A stretch of DNA of 64,000 bases from JANPCX01 sp031431125 (GTDB lineage: Bacteria > Pseudomonadota > Gammaproteobacteria > Burkholderiales > Burkholderiaceae_C). A program made the translations under genes and the position numbers. Positions 17,203 through 25,125 of the stretch are shown in pieces. Within the stretch, counting starts at the first letter, position 1. Every line of letters begins with the position of its first letter. The notes below the pieces were generated by a model, which did not search any database, was not told the origin of the DNA, and saw only the letters and a list, made by a program, of their open reading frames with translations. Where the stretch lies: assembly GCA_031431125.1 (NCBI GenBank), contig JANPCX010000035.1, positions 62,001-126,000 on the forward strand. Reading direction: 5' to 3'.

Positions 17203-17958
17203 TTACGGCGGGATCTTCGAGTTGCCCGCAGGCTCAGTGTTGACTGGCGCCGTGGCCTCTTTCCACTGGCCAGCCGCTTCCAGGCGGGTTCGCAGATCCG
17301 GCATGACAACACCCGCGGCATAGGCTTTGTGGGCCTGGGCCAGCGCTTTGTCATAGTTTTTCAGCTCGAAGTGCATCATGCCGATGTTGTACTGGGTCAA
17401 AGGGTTGTCTCCGGCCGTTTGTTCAGCGATCTCCAGATGCGTTTTGGCATCGTTGATCCTGTTCTTTTTGATCAAGAACGACACATAAATCATGCGTGAA
17501 ATGGTGTCGTCCGGCGTGAAGCGCAGCGCCCGCTCGAACCAGCAATCCACGCTGTAACGCATGCCGCGGGGCTGGAGAGAGTTTTGTTTCTCAGATAGAC
17601 GAATCAGAGCGATCAAGGCGCGGTGATGGTTGGGAAAAGCACGCAAGGTGTAGTCAAATTCGGGGCCGACCTCGCTTTTTTCTCCCTGTCCGCCGCGTAT
17701 CAGCGCTTCCATTTCGGGGCGAAAGTGGGCGATGTGCACCAGGCGCAACTTTTCTGCGTGAGGCTCAGAATCACCGGGGGTTGGCTTGTACTTGTCGGGG
17801 CGGTAGTCAAAAGGGCCAAAGGTGTTGTTCAGCGCACCGCAACTCGATGCTAAAACTTGGCTCCAAGCTGGCGCCGCCACCAACACAGAGCAACAAAGCA
17901 AAAGCGTCCACTGAATGAGACGTGCGGGCAGCTTGGTGAAAGAAAAACAGGTCGTCAT
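17203..17958 (-). CDS. Secreted TPR-like protein of unknown function, XrtA-locus associated
   Basis: 251 aa from ATG 17958 (MTTCFSFTKLP), one base after the TGA of the hydrolase-1 gene. A signal peptide ends near VAAPAWSQ (about residue 34). After it come 'SSCGALNNTFGPFDYR' and 'LRAFPNHHRALIALIRLSEK', then two or three TPR-like helical pairs such as 'NPLTQYNIGMMHFELKNYDKAL'. The whole looks like a small periplasmic helical-repeat adaptor. I recognise the 'FGPFDYR...PNHHRAL' pattern as recurrent in proteobacteria but know no function. Its place in the hydrolase operon suggests an envelope role in polymer export. Confidence 0.65.
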   Translation of the reverse strand: MTTCFSFTKLPARLIQWTLLLCCSVLVAAPAWSQVLASSCGALNNTFGPFDYRPDKYKPTPGDSEPHAEKLRLVHIAHFRPEMEALIRGGQGEKSEVGPEFDYTLRAFPNHHRALIALIRLSEKQNSLQPRGMRYSVDCWFERALRFTPDDTISRMIYVSFLIKKNRINDAKTHLEIAEQTAGDNPLTQYNIGMMHFELKNYDKALAQAHKAYAAGVVMPDLRTRLEAAGQWKEATAPVNTEPAGNSKIPP

Positions 17959-17959
17959 C

Positions 17960-18910
17960 TCATGTCCTCGTTGTGGGCGCTGCGTTGACCACCGTGGGGT
18001 AACGCTGGCCCAGTTCATCTAACCAATTCACGGTGAGTTCTTCCAGCTGCAAACGTGCCTTCGCGTCAGAGAATGTATGGTCTGCCTGCGCCAGATCGTG
18101 TCTGCTCACATGGCGACGTTGCAAACTACCCTTCCACAAGGCATCTTGCTCTGCCGTTCCCAGGAACTCCTTGGCGGTGTAGTCGTCCCCGCTCAATACC
18201 AAGAGTATGGTGCCCGAGTATTTCTTCCACGCATGGGCCATACGCGACTGAAAGGGGAGGTCCAGCCGATTCGAGTCGTTTTGGCTGTCGCCGACCTTGG
18301 AATTTTTGCCGAGCAATAAGGTACGAAGGGCACGGCCGAGCTCCAGCACAGCCGTTGCGGCCACTTTTCCGGTCAAAAGCTTGCGCCAAAACGCGGCTTG
18401 TCGGAGGCGTTGCACGTAATAGTGTTTGACCTGGGTCTGGGCTTGGCTCACGTCCGACCGCACCCATGGATTCAGCAGGCACAGACCCTTGATACCCGCG
18501 TCGCCGTTGGCATGCACGTAAAGCAAAGCCGCCGATGCGGCATCGCACAGACCCCACAAAGCAAGAGCCTCGACGTCCGGCAATCGTCCCCGGACAAAAG
18601 CGATGGCCGCCTCGATGTCTTCATCGACGTTCAAAAAATTACGCAAGGAACCCGGACTGTCGCCCATGCCGGCGCAATCGAAACGAAGTGTCGCGTGACC
18701 TCGTAGCGCCAGCGCGCGGCTGAGTTGAACGAATTGCCTGTGGCTGCCAACACGGTACTGCGGACCCCCAACCACCACGATCACCACGGATTTGGGGGTG
18801 ATGCTTGGCAAACAAAGGATGCCGACCCAACGCCCGTCGCCAAACAGCACCGCATCTTCGCTGTACGGGAGCGCGCTGCTGGCGCTGCCGGGGTGTGCGA
18901 CGAGGTTCAT
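17960..18910 (-). CDS. Exosortase A system-associated hydrolase 1 (alpha/beta fold)
   Basis: 316 aa. The pattern 'VVIVVVGGPQYRVGSHRQF', then 'LRFDCAGMGDSPG' and the nucleophile elbow 'LWGLCDAASAAL', matches the exosortase A (XrtA)-associated hydrolase 1 family (TIGR03100). The elbow carries Cys instead of the usual Ser. A late 'GDDYTAKEF' and 'QADHTFSD' supply the Asp and His of the triad. The ATG at 18910 overlaps the hydrolase-2 gene stop as ATGA. Family members always travel with XrtA-type exopolysaccharide loci; the substrate is unknown. Thioester or ester cleavage linked to the adjacent ACP and acyl-CoA ligase is a reasonable guess. Confidence 0.85.
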   Translation of the reverse strand: MNLVAHPGSASSALPYSEDAVLFGDGRWVGILCLPSITPKSVVIVVVGGPQYRVGSHRQFVQLSRALALRGHATLRFDCAGMGDSPGSLRNFLNVDEDIEAAIAFVRGRLPDVEALALWGLCDAASAALLYVHANGDAGIKGLCLLNPWVRSDVSQAQTQVKHYYVQRLRQAAFWRKLLTGKVAATAVLELGRALRTLLLGKNSKVGDSQNDSNRLDLPFQSRMAHAWKKYSGTILLVLSGDDYTAKEFLGTAEQDALWKGSLQRRHVSRHDLAQADHTFSDAKARLQLEELTVNWLDELGQRYPTVVNAAPTTRT

Positions 18911-19776
18911 GGCAGCGATGAGGCACTTGCCACAGACTTGGCAGCGCCACCCGCGTTTTCTTTGAGTGCGGACACGGTCGCCTCAATCAGGGCAGGCGCA
19001 TCCTCAATCTCAGTGGTTTGCCAGAAAGCCGGACCACTCACGATTTCGCTGCGAACGGCGCATCCTTCTTGGGTCCAAGCGGTCAAGGCGATGGAGGATG
19101 CTGGCATCAGCGTAGCCTCCTCCCGTGTCGACAACTCCAACCACTCCAACCGACGGGCGCCTGCCGGAGGTGCCAGCGTGGCGGTCTCCAGCCCCTGCGC
19201 CACCGAAGCGCTCAACTCATAGCCCCCGACCTCAACGGGTTGACCGGCAGCCAGTTGACCGCGCAGTGTTTCCATGATTTTTTTGCTTTGACCACTTTGC
19301 AGATCGGCGGCCACTTTCAGGCGCAGAAACTGTTGCAACACGGTTTTCCCACTGGGCGTGGGTTGCCAAAAGACGAATTGCGCAGGTGCGCCCCGTGCCT
19401 TCGCAGCAGCCACGGCTAACAAACAACCGCTGCGCAGTCCCCACCACCAAAAGGGGGCGCCGGATTGGCGCTGCAGCCACAAGGCCGCCTGGTGCAGGTC
19501 GGCCAACCAGTCGGCCCAGCCTGCATCGCTCAATTCTCCTGAACTGTCCCCGCACCCCATTAAATCCATTTGCAAGACGCTGTAGCCGGCGGCGGCAAGC
19601 GCCCGAGACTGCATGGCAACCATGCGACGGGACTTGTTCATCTCTTCGGCAAAGGGGTGGACGTAGAGAATCGCGCCACGTGGCTGGTCAGTGTGCGCCG
19701 GATGGAATACGCAAAAGCGCTGCCCGCCGGCTGGAGTTGCGGCAGGCAGAAAGAAGACTTGCATCGAAGGGCCCAT
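18907..19776 (-). CDS. Exosortase A system-associated hydrolase 2 (alpha/beta fold)
   Basis: 289 aa from ATG 19776 (MGPSMQVFFLPA); GTG 19803 and ATG 19764 are alternatives. 'FFLPAATPAGGQRFCVFHPA', 'AILYVHPFAEEMNKSRRM' and 'LQMDLMGCGDSSGELSDAGW' are diagnostic of the XrtA-associated hydrolase 2 family (TIGR03101). At the expected nucleophile elbow it reads 'WWGLRSGCLLA', so no Ser/Cys sits in the usual G-x-Nuc-x-G position. Catalysis may be lost or organised differently. It follows the acyl carrier protein gene by about 37 bp and overlaps hydrolase 1. Role in XrtA-linked polymer synthesis is inferred from constant co-occurrence. Confidence 0.85.
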   Translation of the reverse strand: MGPSMQVFFLPAATPAGGQRFCVFHPAHTDQPRGAILYVHPFAEEMNKSRRMVAMQSRALAAAGYSVLQMDLMGCGDSSGELSDAGWADWLADLHQAALWLQRQSGAPFWWWGLRSGCLLAVAAAKARGAPAQFVFWQPTPSGKTVLQQFLRLKVAADLQSGQSKKIMETLRGQLAAGQPVEVGGYELSASVAQGLETATLAPPAGARRLEWLELSTREEATLMPASSIALTAWTQEGCAVRSEIVSGPAFWQTTEIEDAPALIEATVSALKENAGGAAKSVASASSLP

Positions 19777-19813
19777 GGGCTTGCACAGACCTTGGGGTCT
19801 CACGCGGCGGTCA

Positions 19814-20065
19814 TCAATCCGCGAGCTTGGCGGTCATGAAGTCGACCAATGCGCCGACGCTGACGAAAGTCTCGCCATCAATGTCGTCGTCTTCTACCGT
19901 GATGCCAAAACGCTCTTCCAGCGTGGTGATGAGCGACACCACGGCCATGGAGTCGAGCTCGGGAATGGCGCCCAGCAGGTGGGTGTCACGGGTGAAAGCC
20001 AGCGCGCGGCCATTGAGGCTGAGTACCTCGTCGAGCACACGCAGAACTTCTTGGGTCACGTCCAT
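19814..20065 (-). CDS. Acyl carrier protein, XrtA-locus type
   Basis: 83 aa from ATG 20065 (MDVTQEVLRVLDEVLSL). The carrier-domain motif 'GAIPELDSMAVVSLI' places the phosphopantetheine serine at S39, followed by 'LEERFGITVEDDDI' of helix III. It differs clearly from the housekeeping AcpP at 51954-52193 (DSLDTVEL), so it is a specialised carrier. Its partners are probably the divergently encoded acyl-CoA/AMP ligase (20328) and decarboxylase (21954). The ligase might load an amino or hydroxy acid onto it. It is the first gene of the minus-strand XrtA block. Confidence 0.85.
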   Translation of the reverse strand: MDVTQEVLRVLDEVLSLNGRALAFTRDTHLLGAIPELDSMAVVSLITTLEERFGITVEDDDIDGETFVSVGALVDFMTAKLAD

Positions 20066-20327
20066 CGTCAGTCCTAAGTACAAACCGCAAACAAAGCGCG
20101 ACGGAGCGCGCAGCGGTGCGAATTCTAGGCGGTGTGTCTTCGCGTACGCCGTCTGTTTGCTGGTTGAATGCGGCATTGCGCCACGAATGCGTGTTTTGAG
20201 GGCTCGCTCCCCCCTGTTTAGGTGTCAATCAGTACAAGCATGGGCGTGAGATACTTTTTAGTTGTGCTGATCTAGTGCGGTGTTGCACGCTGGCACCCGC
20301 TTCGACCCAGTTGATGTTCCTCACTTG
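20066..20327. promoter_or_regulatory. Divergent intergenic region between the two XrtA-associated operons
   Basis: 262 bp separating the minus-strand ACP/hydrolase operon from the plus-strand ligase/decarboxylase operon. It must contain promoters for both directions, but I find no convincing -35/-10 pair. A TGGCAC box at 20291-20296 on the plus strand looks like a sigma-54 -24 element, but the -12 GC is missing at the required spacing. On the minus strand TTGACA occurs within 20221-20235 without a matching -10. Confidence 0.35.
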
Positions 20328-21941
20328 ATGCGATCCATGCCTGAATCCACCCTGTTGCACGAGTTAATTGCCTGCTCGGCGGCCAAAACGCCCGAGGCGT
20401 TGGCGCTGACCTATGGCGCATCGTCCTTGACCTATGGTCAGCTTCAGTCCGCCGTTGAAGGTTTTGCCCACGGCCTGCTCTCGCTGGGCTTGCAGCGTGG
20501 TGAGCGTGTTGCCATTTACCTTGAAAAACGCTTTGAATGCGTGATTGCCAGTTTCGGCGCCCCCGCTGCAGGAGCGGTTTTTGTTCCACTCAACCCTTTG
20601 CTCAAACCGGAGCAGGTGGCTTTCATCTTGCAAGACTGCGGCGTTCAGGTGCTGGTCACGTCGCCAGAACGATTGGCTCAACTGCAATCAGTGTTGGCCA
20701 GTTGCACAAGCTTGAAGCACATCGTGGTGACGAGCGATGTCGCACCTCGGCTTGATTTTCCCTTGCAGGTCCTTGCATGGGCATTCATTGTGCAAGCACC
20801 ACCGGCCAAGGCGCATCGTGTGATTGATACCGACATGGCGTCCATCCTGTACACCTCGGGCAGCACAGGCAAACCCAAAGGGGTGATGCTGTCACATCGC
20901 AACATGGTGGCGGGTGCCAAGAGCGTGGCGTCCTATCTTGAAAACCGGGACGACGACACCTTGCTTGCGGCATTGCCCTTGTCGTTTGACGCCGGCTTCA
21001 GCCAACTGACCACGGCATTTCATGTGGGTGCGCGTGTGGTGCTGCTGAACTACCTGATGCCGCGTGACGTCATCAAGGCCATGGAACGAGAACGTGTCAC
21101 GGGGCTGACGGCGGTGCCGCCTCTCTACATCCAGTTGACCCAGTTGGACTGGCCCGAAACAGTGGTGAATAAGCTGCGTTACTTTGCCAATACCGGAGGG
21201 CGTATGCCCGGCGAAACGCTGGCCGCGCTGCGAAAGCGTGCGCCCAAAAGCAAACCCTTCTTGATGTACGGGCTCACCGAGGCATTTCGTTCAACCTACC
21301 TGCCGCCCGAGGAAGTGGACCGCCGTCCCGACTCCATTGGTAAAGCCATTCCCAACGCGGAAATTTTGGTGCTGCGCGAAGACGGCAGTTCCTGTACGCC
21401 CGAGGAACCCGGTGAGTTGGTGCACAGAGGTGCATTGGTCGGTTTGGGCTACTGGAACGATCCCGAAAAAACAGCCGAGCGCTACAAACTGGTTCCAGCG
21501 AGCGCGCCGGGCCGCCAAGCGGGCCTGCAACTGCCTGAGTACGCGGTTTATTCCGGCGACACCGTGCGCCAGGATGCCGAAGGTTTTCTCTACTTCATTG
21601 GTCGTCGCGATGAGATGATGAAAACCTCGGGTTACCGCGTTAGCCCGACCGAAGTTGAAGAGGTGGTCTATGCCACCCACTTGGTTGGAGAATGCGCCGC
21701 TTTCGGTGTGGATCACGCCAGCCTGGGACAGGCCATCGTGGTGATCGCAACACCCAGCGCCGACAACGCCGAGTTGGATGTGTCGGCCTTGCTGGCGGAA
21801 TGTCGACTGCGCATGCCGGCCTACATGGTGCCCTCGATGGTTGAGGTCACATCAGGGCCGCTGCCGCGCAACCCCAATGGCAAGATAGACCGCAAACTTT
21901 TGAAAACTCAGTGGCTGGAACAGCACGCACAACGCTCCTAA
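20328..21941 (+). CDS. Acyl-CoA ligase (AMP-forming), exosortase A system-associated
   Basis: 537 aa from ATG 20328 (MRSMPESTLLHELI); ATG 20337 is equally possible. ANL-family motifs are 'SILYTSGSTGKPKGVMLSH' (A3 loop), 'FLMYGLTEAFRSTYLP' (A5), 'YSGDTVRQDAEGFLYFIGRRD' (A7/A8) and 'PRNPNGKIDRKLL' with the A10 lysine. It fits the XrtA-associated acyl-CoA ligase family (TIGR03098), whose substrate is unknown. It would activate a carboxylic acid as acyl-AMP and load CoA or, more likely here, the carrier protein encoded divergently. The decarboxylase gene starts 12 bp after its stop. Confidence 0.88.
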   Translation: MRSMPESTLLHELIACSAAKTPEALALTYGASSLTYGQLQSAVEGFAHGLLSLGLQRGERVAIYLEKRFECVIASFGAPAAGAVFVPLNPLLKPEQVAFILQDCGVQVLVTSPERLAQLQSVLASCTSLKHIVVTSDVAPRLDFPLQVLAWAFIVQAPPAKAHRVIDTDMASILYTSGSTGKPKGVMLSHRNMVAGAKSVASYLENRDDDTLLAALPLSFDAGFSQLTTAFHVGARVVLLNYLMPRDVIKAMERERVTGLTAVPPLYIQLTQLDWPETVVNKLRYFANTGGRMPGETLAALRKRAPKSKPFLMYGLTEAFRSTYLPPEEVDRRPDSIGKAIPNAEILVLREDGSSCTPEEPGELVHRGALVGLGYWNDPEKTAERYKLVPASAPGRQAGLQLPEYAVYSGDTVRQDAEGFLYFIGRRDEMMKTSGYRVSPTEVEEVVYATHLVGECAAFGVDHASLGQAIVVIATPSADNAELDVSALLAECRLRMPAYMVPSMVEVTSGPLPRNPNGKIDRKLLKTQWLEQHAQRS

Positions 21942-21953
21942 TTCATTCTTGTC

Positions 21954-23216
21954 ATGTCCAATTCCTCCAGCCCAAATCCCAGCGCCAAGGCAGCGCCTGT
22001 TCACGCTGCCATGGACCAATATCCCGCACAAGGCAGTGAATTGCTGGTCGGTGGGCAGCCACTGTCCTTGCTAGCGGCTCGGGTGGGCCAGACCCCGTTT
22101 TTCGCCTATGACCGCCAGCTGTTGCGTCAGCGTGTGGACAGCTTGCGTGCGGTGTTGCCTCAGTCCATCAAGCTGCATTACGCAATGAAAGCCAACCCGC
22201 TTCCTGCCGTGGTTTGTTTCATGGCCGCCCTGGTGGATGGCATTGATGTGGCCTCTGCCGGCGAGTTAAAAGTGGCTTTGGACGCCGGCGCAGATCCGCG
22301 CGAAATCAGCTTTGCCGGTCCCGGCAAACGTGACCAGGAACTGTCGCAGGCGGTGGCTGCAGGCGTGTTGGTGAATTTGGAGTCGCCCCGTGAGGTGGGT
22401 GTTTTGGCCGATGTATCCCAGCGCTTGGGGCTGCCTGCCCGCGTCGCGGTGCGCGTCAACCCCGACTTCGAACTCAAGGGTTCGGGCATGAAGATGGGCG
22501 GTGGACCCAAGCAGTTTGGTGTCGACGTCGAACAAATGCCCGCCTTGATGGCAACGATTGCCAGCGCTGGTTTGGCCTTCGAGGGCTTTCATTTGTTTGC
22601 TGGTTCACAAAATCTCAAATCCGAGTCGATTTGTGAAGCGCAGCAAAAGTCCTACGAATTGGCGGTGCGTTTGGCTGAACTCGCGACCGGCCCTGTCAAG
22701 TTTTTGAACTTGGGTGGTGGGTTTGGTATTCCCTACTTCCCTGGTGAGCAGCGCCTTGATCTGAGTCCGATTGGTGAGAACTTGCATCAGCTTTGCCACC
22801 GCGCCAAGACCGAGTTGCCTCATGCCGAGTTCGTGATTGAACTGGGCCGCTATCTGGTTGGCGAGGCAGGGGTGTACGTGACCCGTGTCGTGGATAAAAA
22901 AATCTCTCGTGGTCAAACCTACCTGGTGACCGACGGCGGCTTGAACCACCACCTTTCGGCCTCGGGCAACTTCGGCCAGGTCATCCGTAAAAATTACCCA
23001 GTAACAATAGGCAACAGACAGGGTGCCGTTCCCACGGAACAATGCTCGGTGGTGGGGCCTTTGTGTACGCCCCTGGATCTGTTGGCCGACCGCATGGACC
23101 TGCCTGACGCTCAAGTCGGTGATCTGGTGGTCGTTTTTCAGTCAGGGGCTTACGGGGCCAGTGCCAGCCCACAAGCCTTTTTGGGACACCCGGTTTGCGT
23201 TGAGGTGTTGGTCTAG
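21954..23216 (+). CDS. PLP-dependent decarboxylase, exosortase A system-associated
   Basis: 420 aa, alanine-racemase-fold group IV decarboxylase resembling diaminopimelate decarboxylase. 'LHYAMKANPLPAVV' gives the PLP lysine (K79). 'FLNLGGGFGIPY' is the glycine-rich phosphate loop, 'VIELGRYLVGEAGVY' follows, and 'CSVVGPLCTPLDLL' carries the Cys from the other subunit. It matches the XrtA-associated pyridoxal-dependent decarboxylase family (TIGR03099). It probably decarboxylates an amino acid or its activated/ACP-bound form made by the adjacent ligase. The true substrate has, to my knowledge, not been established. Confidence 0.88.
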   Translation: MSNSSSPNPSAKAAPVHAAMDQYPAQGSELLVGGQPLSLLAARVGQTPFFAYDRQLLRQRVDSLRAVLPQSIKLHYAMKANPLPAVVCFMAALVDGIDVASAGELKVALDAGADPREISFAGPGKRDQELSQAVAAGVLVNLESPREVGVLADVSQRLGLPARVAVRVNPDFELKGSGMKMGGGPKQFGVDVEQMPALMATIASAGLAFEGFHLFAGSQNLKSESICEAQQKSYELAVRLAELATGPVKFLNLGGGFGIPYFPGEQRLDLSPIGENLHQLCHRAKTELPHAEFVIELGRYLVGEAGVYVTRVVDKKISRGQTYLVTDGGLNHHLSASGNFGQVIRKNYPVTIGNRQGAVPTEQCSVVGPLCTPLDLLADRMDLPDAQVGDLVVVFQSGAYGASASPQAFLGHPVCVEVLV

Positions 23217-23676
23217 CCCGCAACCAAAGCATTGGAGCCTCCATGCGGCCTGAATTGGGCTGGAGGGGATCAAGGGCTGTTGTTCTCGCGCGCCGCCGTA
23301 CGTGAACTAATTTGCGTAGACCGCGATCGCGACCCCCCGGAATGGGGGACCCCCCCTATTCGAACGGTTACGCCGTCACGTTCATCTGATATTTTCCAGT
23401 CATGGTCGGTTGAACGTGGCGCTATCGACCACGGCAAAGGGTGAAATAGCAATCAAGTACTCGCGCCTTGAGCCGATAAACAAAGTGGCAGTTGATAACG
23501 ATGAAATGCATGTGCTGTTGTGAGTGGGAAGCTTCTTTCTGGGTTGATACACCTTGAAGAGCGCCGATCCACAGCAGTCTAAAGACGAGACCGAGACCCA
23601 ACGAAGCGCGGAACAAATCCCAGGTGGATTTCAAGAACCTGCGGCGTTAGGACTTCGGAACGAGGGAAAGAAAAAA
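23217..23676 (+). promoter_or_regulatory. 460-bp intergenic region upstream of the epsB-like gene
   Basis: No credible coding frame. It contains a C-run/G-run hairpin (ccccc within 23333-23338 pairing with ggggg 23344-23348) that may end the ligase-decarboxylase transcript, although no T-run follows. A good Shine-Dalgarno (gagggaaag, 23662-23670) sits just before the ATG at 23677. I searched for a GG-N10-GC sigma-54 site and found none; no strong sigma-70 pair either. The long leader suggests regulation not visible by eye. Confidence 0.35.
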
Positions 23677-25056
23677 ATGATACGCATCTTCAACCACTAT
23701 CTGCACCGTCGAACACTGATGCAAATCTTGTTCGACTTTGGTTTCATCATCGCAGCCGTTTTGGGCGCAGTGCTGTCCCAAGTACAGATGAGCAATGCAG
23801 TGCCCAATGCTGTGACATACGGAATCATGTTGGCCTTGTCGATGTTCGTCATCAACACTGCGACGGGTTTCTATGAGCGTACTCCGAATCGCTCCTTGAA
23901 CCAATCCTGCGCACGGGCCGTGTTGGCCTTGCTTTTGGTGCTCCCGTTGGAATATGTTTTCAATGGTTTGTTGCCCGAAGCCATGCCCAATCGTGATGCG
24001 ATCAAGTGGGCGGCACTGTTGGGTGTTGCTGCGGTCATTGCGCACCGGGTCTACGTCACGCATTCCGCCAGCCAGACTCGTTCGCGCACCCGCATCATGG
24101 TGTTTGGGTCGGGCACGGCCGCGGCATTGGTAGGACAAACCCTCAAGGCCAATGATCCCAATGCCGAAGTCGTCGGCTATTTTCCTGGCGTCAATGAAGA
24201 CAAGCCTTCTGTTCCGATGGCTTCTGTGTTGGGGCAAAACCAGTCATTGGCCCAAACCGCTTTGAGCCTCGAGGTTGACGAGATTGTGGTGGCACTGACC
24301 GAGCGCCGCGGAGGCAGCATGCCCATGCGCGAGTTGCTGGACTGCAAGGTCAACGGCATTCGTGTCTACGACATTGCGACCCACTTTGAGAAAACACTGA
24401 GCCAGATCAAGATTGAATACGTCAATGCCGGTTGGCTTATTTTTGGCGACGGTTTCAATCAAGGGTGGACCCGAACCGTCGGCAAACGGCTGGTTGATAT
24501 CGTCGGATCTCTGATTTTGTTGGCTGTGTCTTTACCCTTCATGTTGATCACGGCGCTCATGATTGTGCTGGAGAGCAAGGGTCCAATTCTCTATCGCCAA
24601 GAACGGGTAGGCCTCAATGGCAAAACCTTCAATGTGGTCAAGTTCCGCAGCATGCGTACGGATGCCGAAAAAGACGGCAAGCCGCAGTGGGCCAGCCTCA
24701 AAGACGACCGTGTGACCCGCATTGGGCACATCATTCGTAAACTGCGGATCGACGAGTTGCCACAAATTTTCTGCGTCCTCAAAGGCGACATGAGTTTGGT
24801 CGGCCCCCGTCCCGAGCGCCCTTATTTTGTGGACAAACTGACCCAAGAAATTCCGTTCTACGCGGTTCGTCACAGCGTCAAGCCAGGCGTTACGGGCTGG
24901 GCTCAGGTGCGCTATCACTATGGAGCGACCGTTGAAGATTCCCGCGAAAAACTCCAGTACGACCTGTACTACGTCAAGAACCACACCTTGTTCTTGGACC
25001 TGGTGGTGCTGTTTGAGACCGTTGCGGTTGTCTTGCTCGCCAAAGGTTCGCGCTGA
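23677..25056 (+). CDS. EpsB-type sugar transferase (XrtA/PEP-CTERM system-associated)
   Basis: 459 aa from ATG 23677 (MIRIFNHYLHRRTLMQIL), the N-terminus typical of the PEP-CTERM-associated sugar transferases (TIGR03013). The N-terminal third has about four membrane helices, then a CoA-binding-like domain, and the C-terminal bacterial sugar transferase domain begins near residue 268 ('KRLVDIVGSLILLAVSLPF'). Catalytic-domain motifs are 'GPILYRQERVGLNGK', 'KFRSMRTDAEKDG', 'RIDELPQIF' and 'SLVGPRPERPYFV'. It is a polyisoprenyl-phosphate hexose-1-phosphate transferase that starts repeat-unit synthesis on undecaprenyl phosphate, and so probably initiates the polymer made by region 1. Confidence 0.9.
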   Translation: MIRIFNHYLHRRTLMQILFDFGFIIAAVLGAVLSQVQMSNAVPNAVTYGIMLALSMFVINTATGFYERTPNRSLNQSCARAVLALLLVLPLEYVFNGLLPEAMPNRDAIKWAALLGVAAVIAHRVYVTHSASQTRSRTRIMVFGSGTAAALVGQTLKANDPNAEVVGYFPGVNEDKPSVPMASVLGQNQSLAQTALSLEVDEIVVALTERRGGSMPMRELLDCKVNGIRVYDIATHFEKTLSQIKIEYVNAGWLIFGDGFNQGWTRTVGKRLVDIVGSLILLAVSLPFMLITALMIVLESKGPILYRQERVGLNGKTFNVVKFRSMRTDAEKDGKPQWASLKDDRVTRIGHIIRKLRIDELPQIFCVLKGDMSLVGPRPERPYFVDKLTQEIPFYAVRHSVKPGVTGWAQVRYHYGATVEDSREKLQYDLYYVKNHTLFLDLVVLFETVAVVLLAKGSR

Positions 25057-25125
25057 TAGGTTTTCCGCCAGCGGTCTGGTTTTTGGCCGTTAGCGAGCGC
25101 TACGCTGCTGCGTTATTCTGGGCAC

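Noticed and set aside
20291..20305. Sigma-54-like TGGCAC box upstream of the acyl-CoA ligase
   Set aside because: A perfect -24 half, but the invariant GC of the -12 half is GA, so it would not function as a standard RpoN promoter.
25084..25098. Sigma-54-like site TGGCCGTTAGCGAGC upstream of prsK
   Set aside because: GG and GC spacing fits, but the rest of the -12 element (CGAGC instead of TTGCA) and most of the -24 context do not match.
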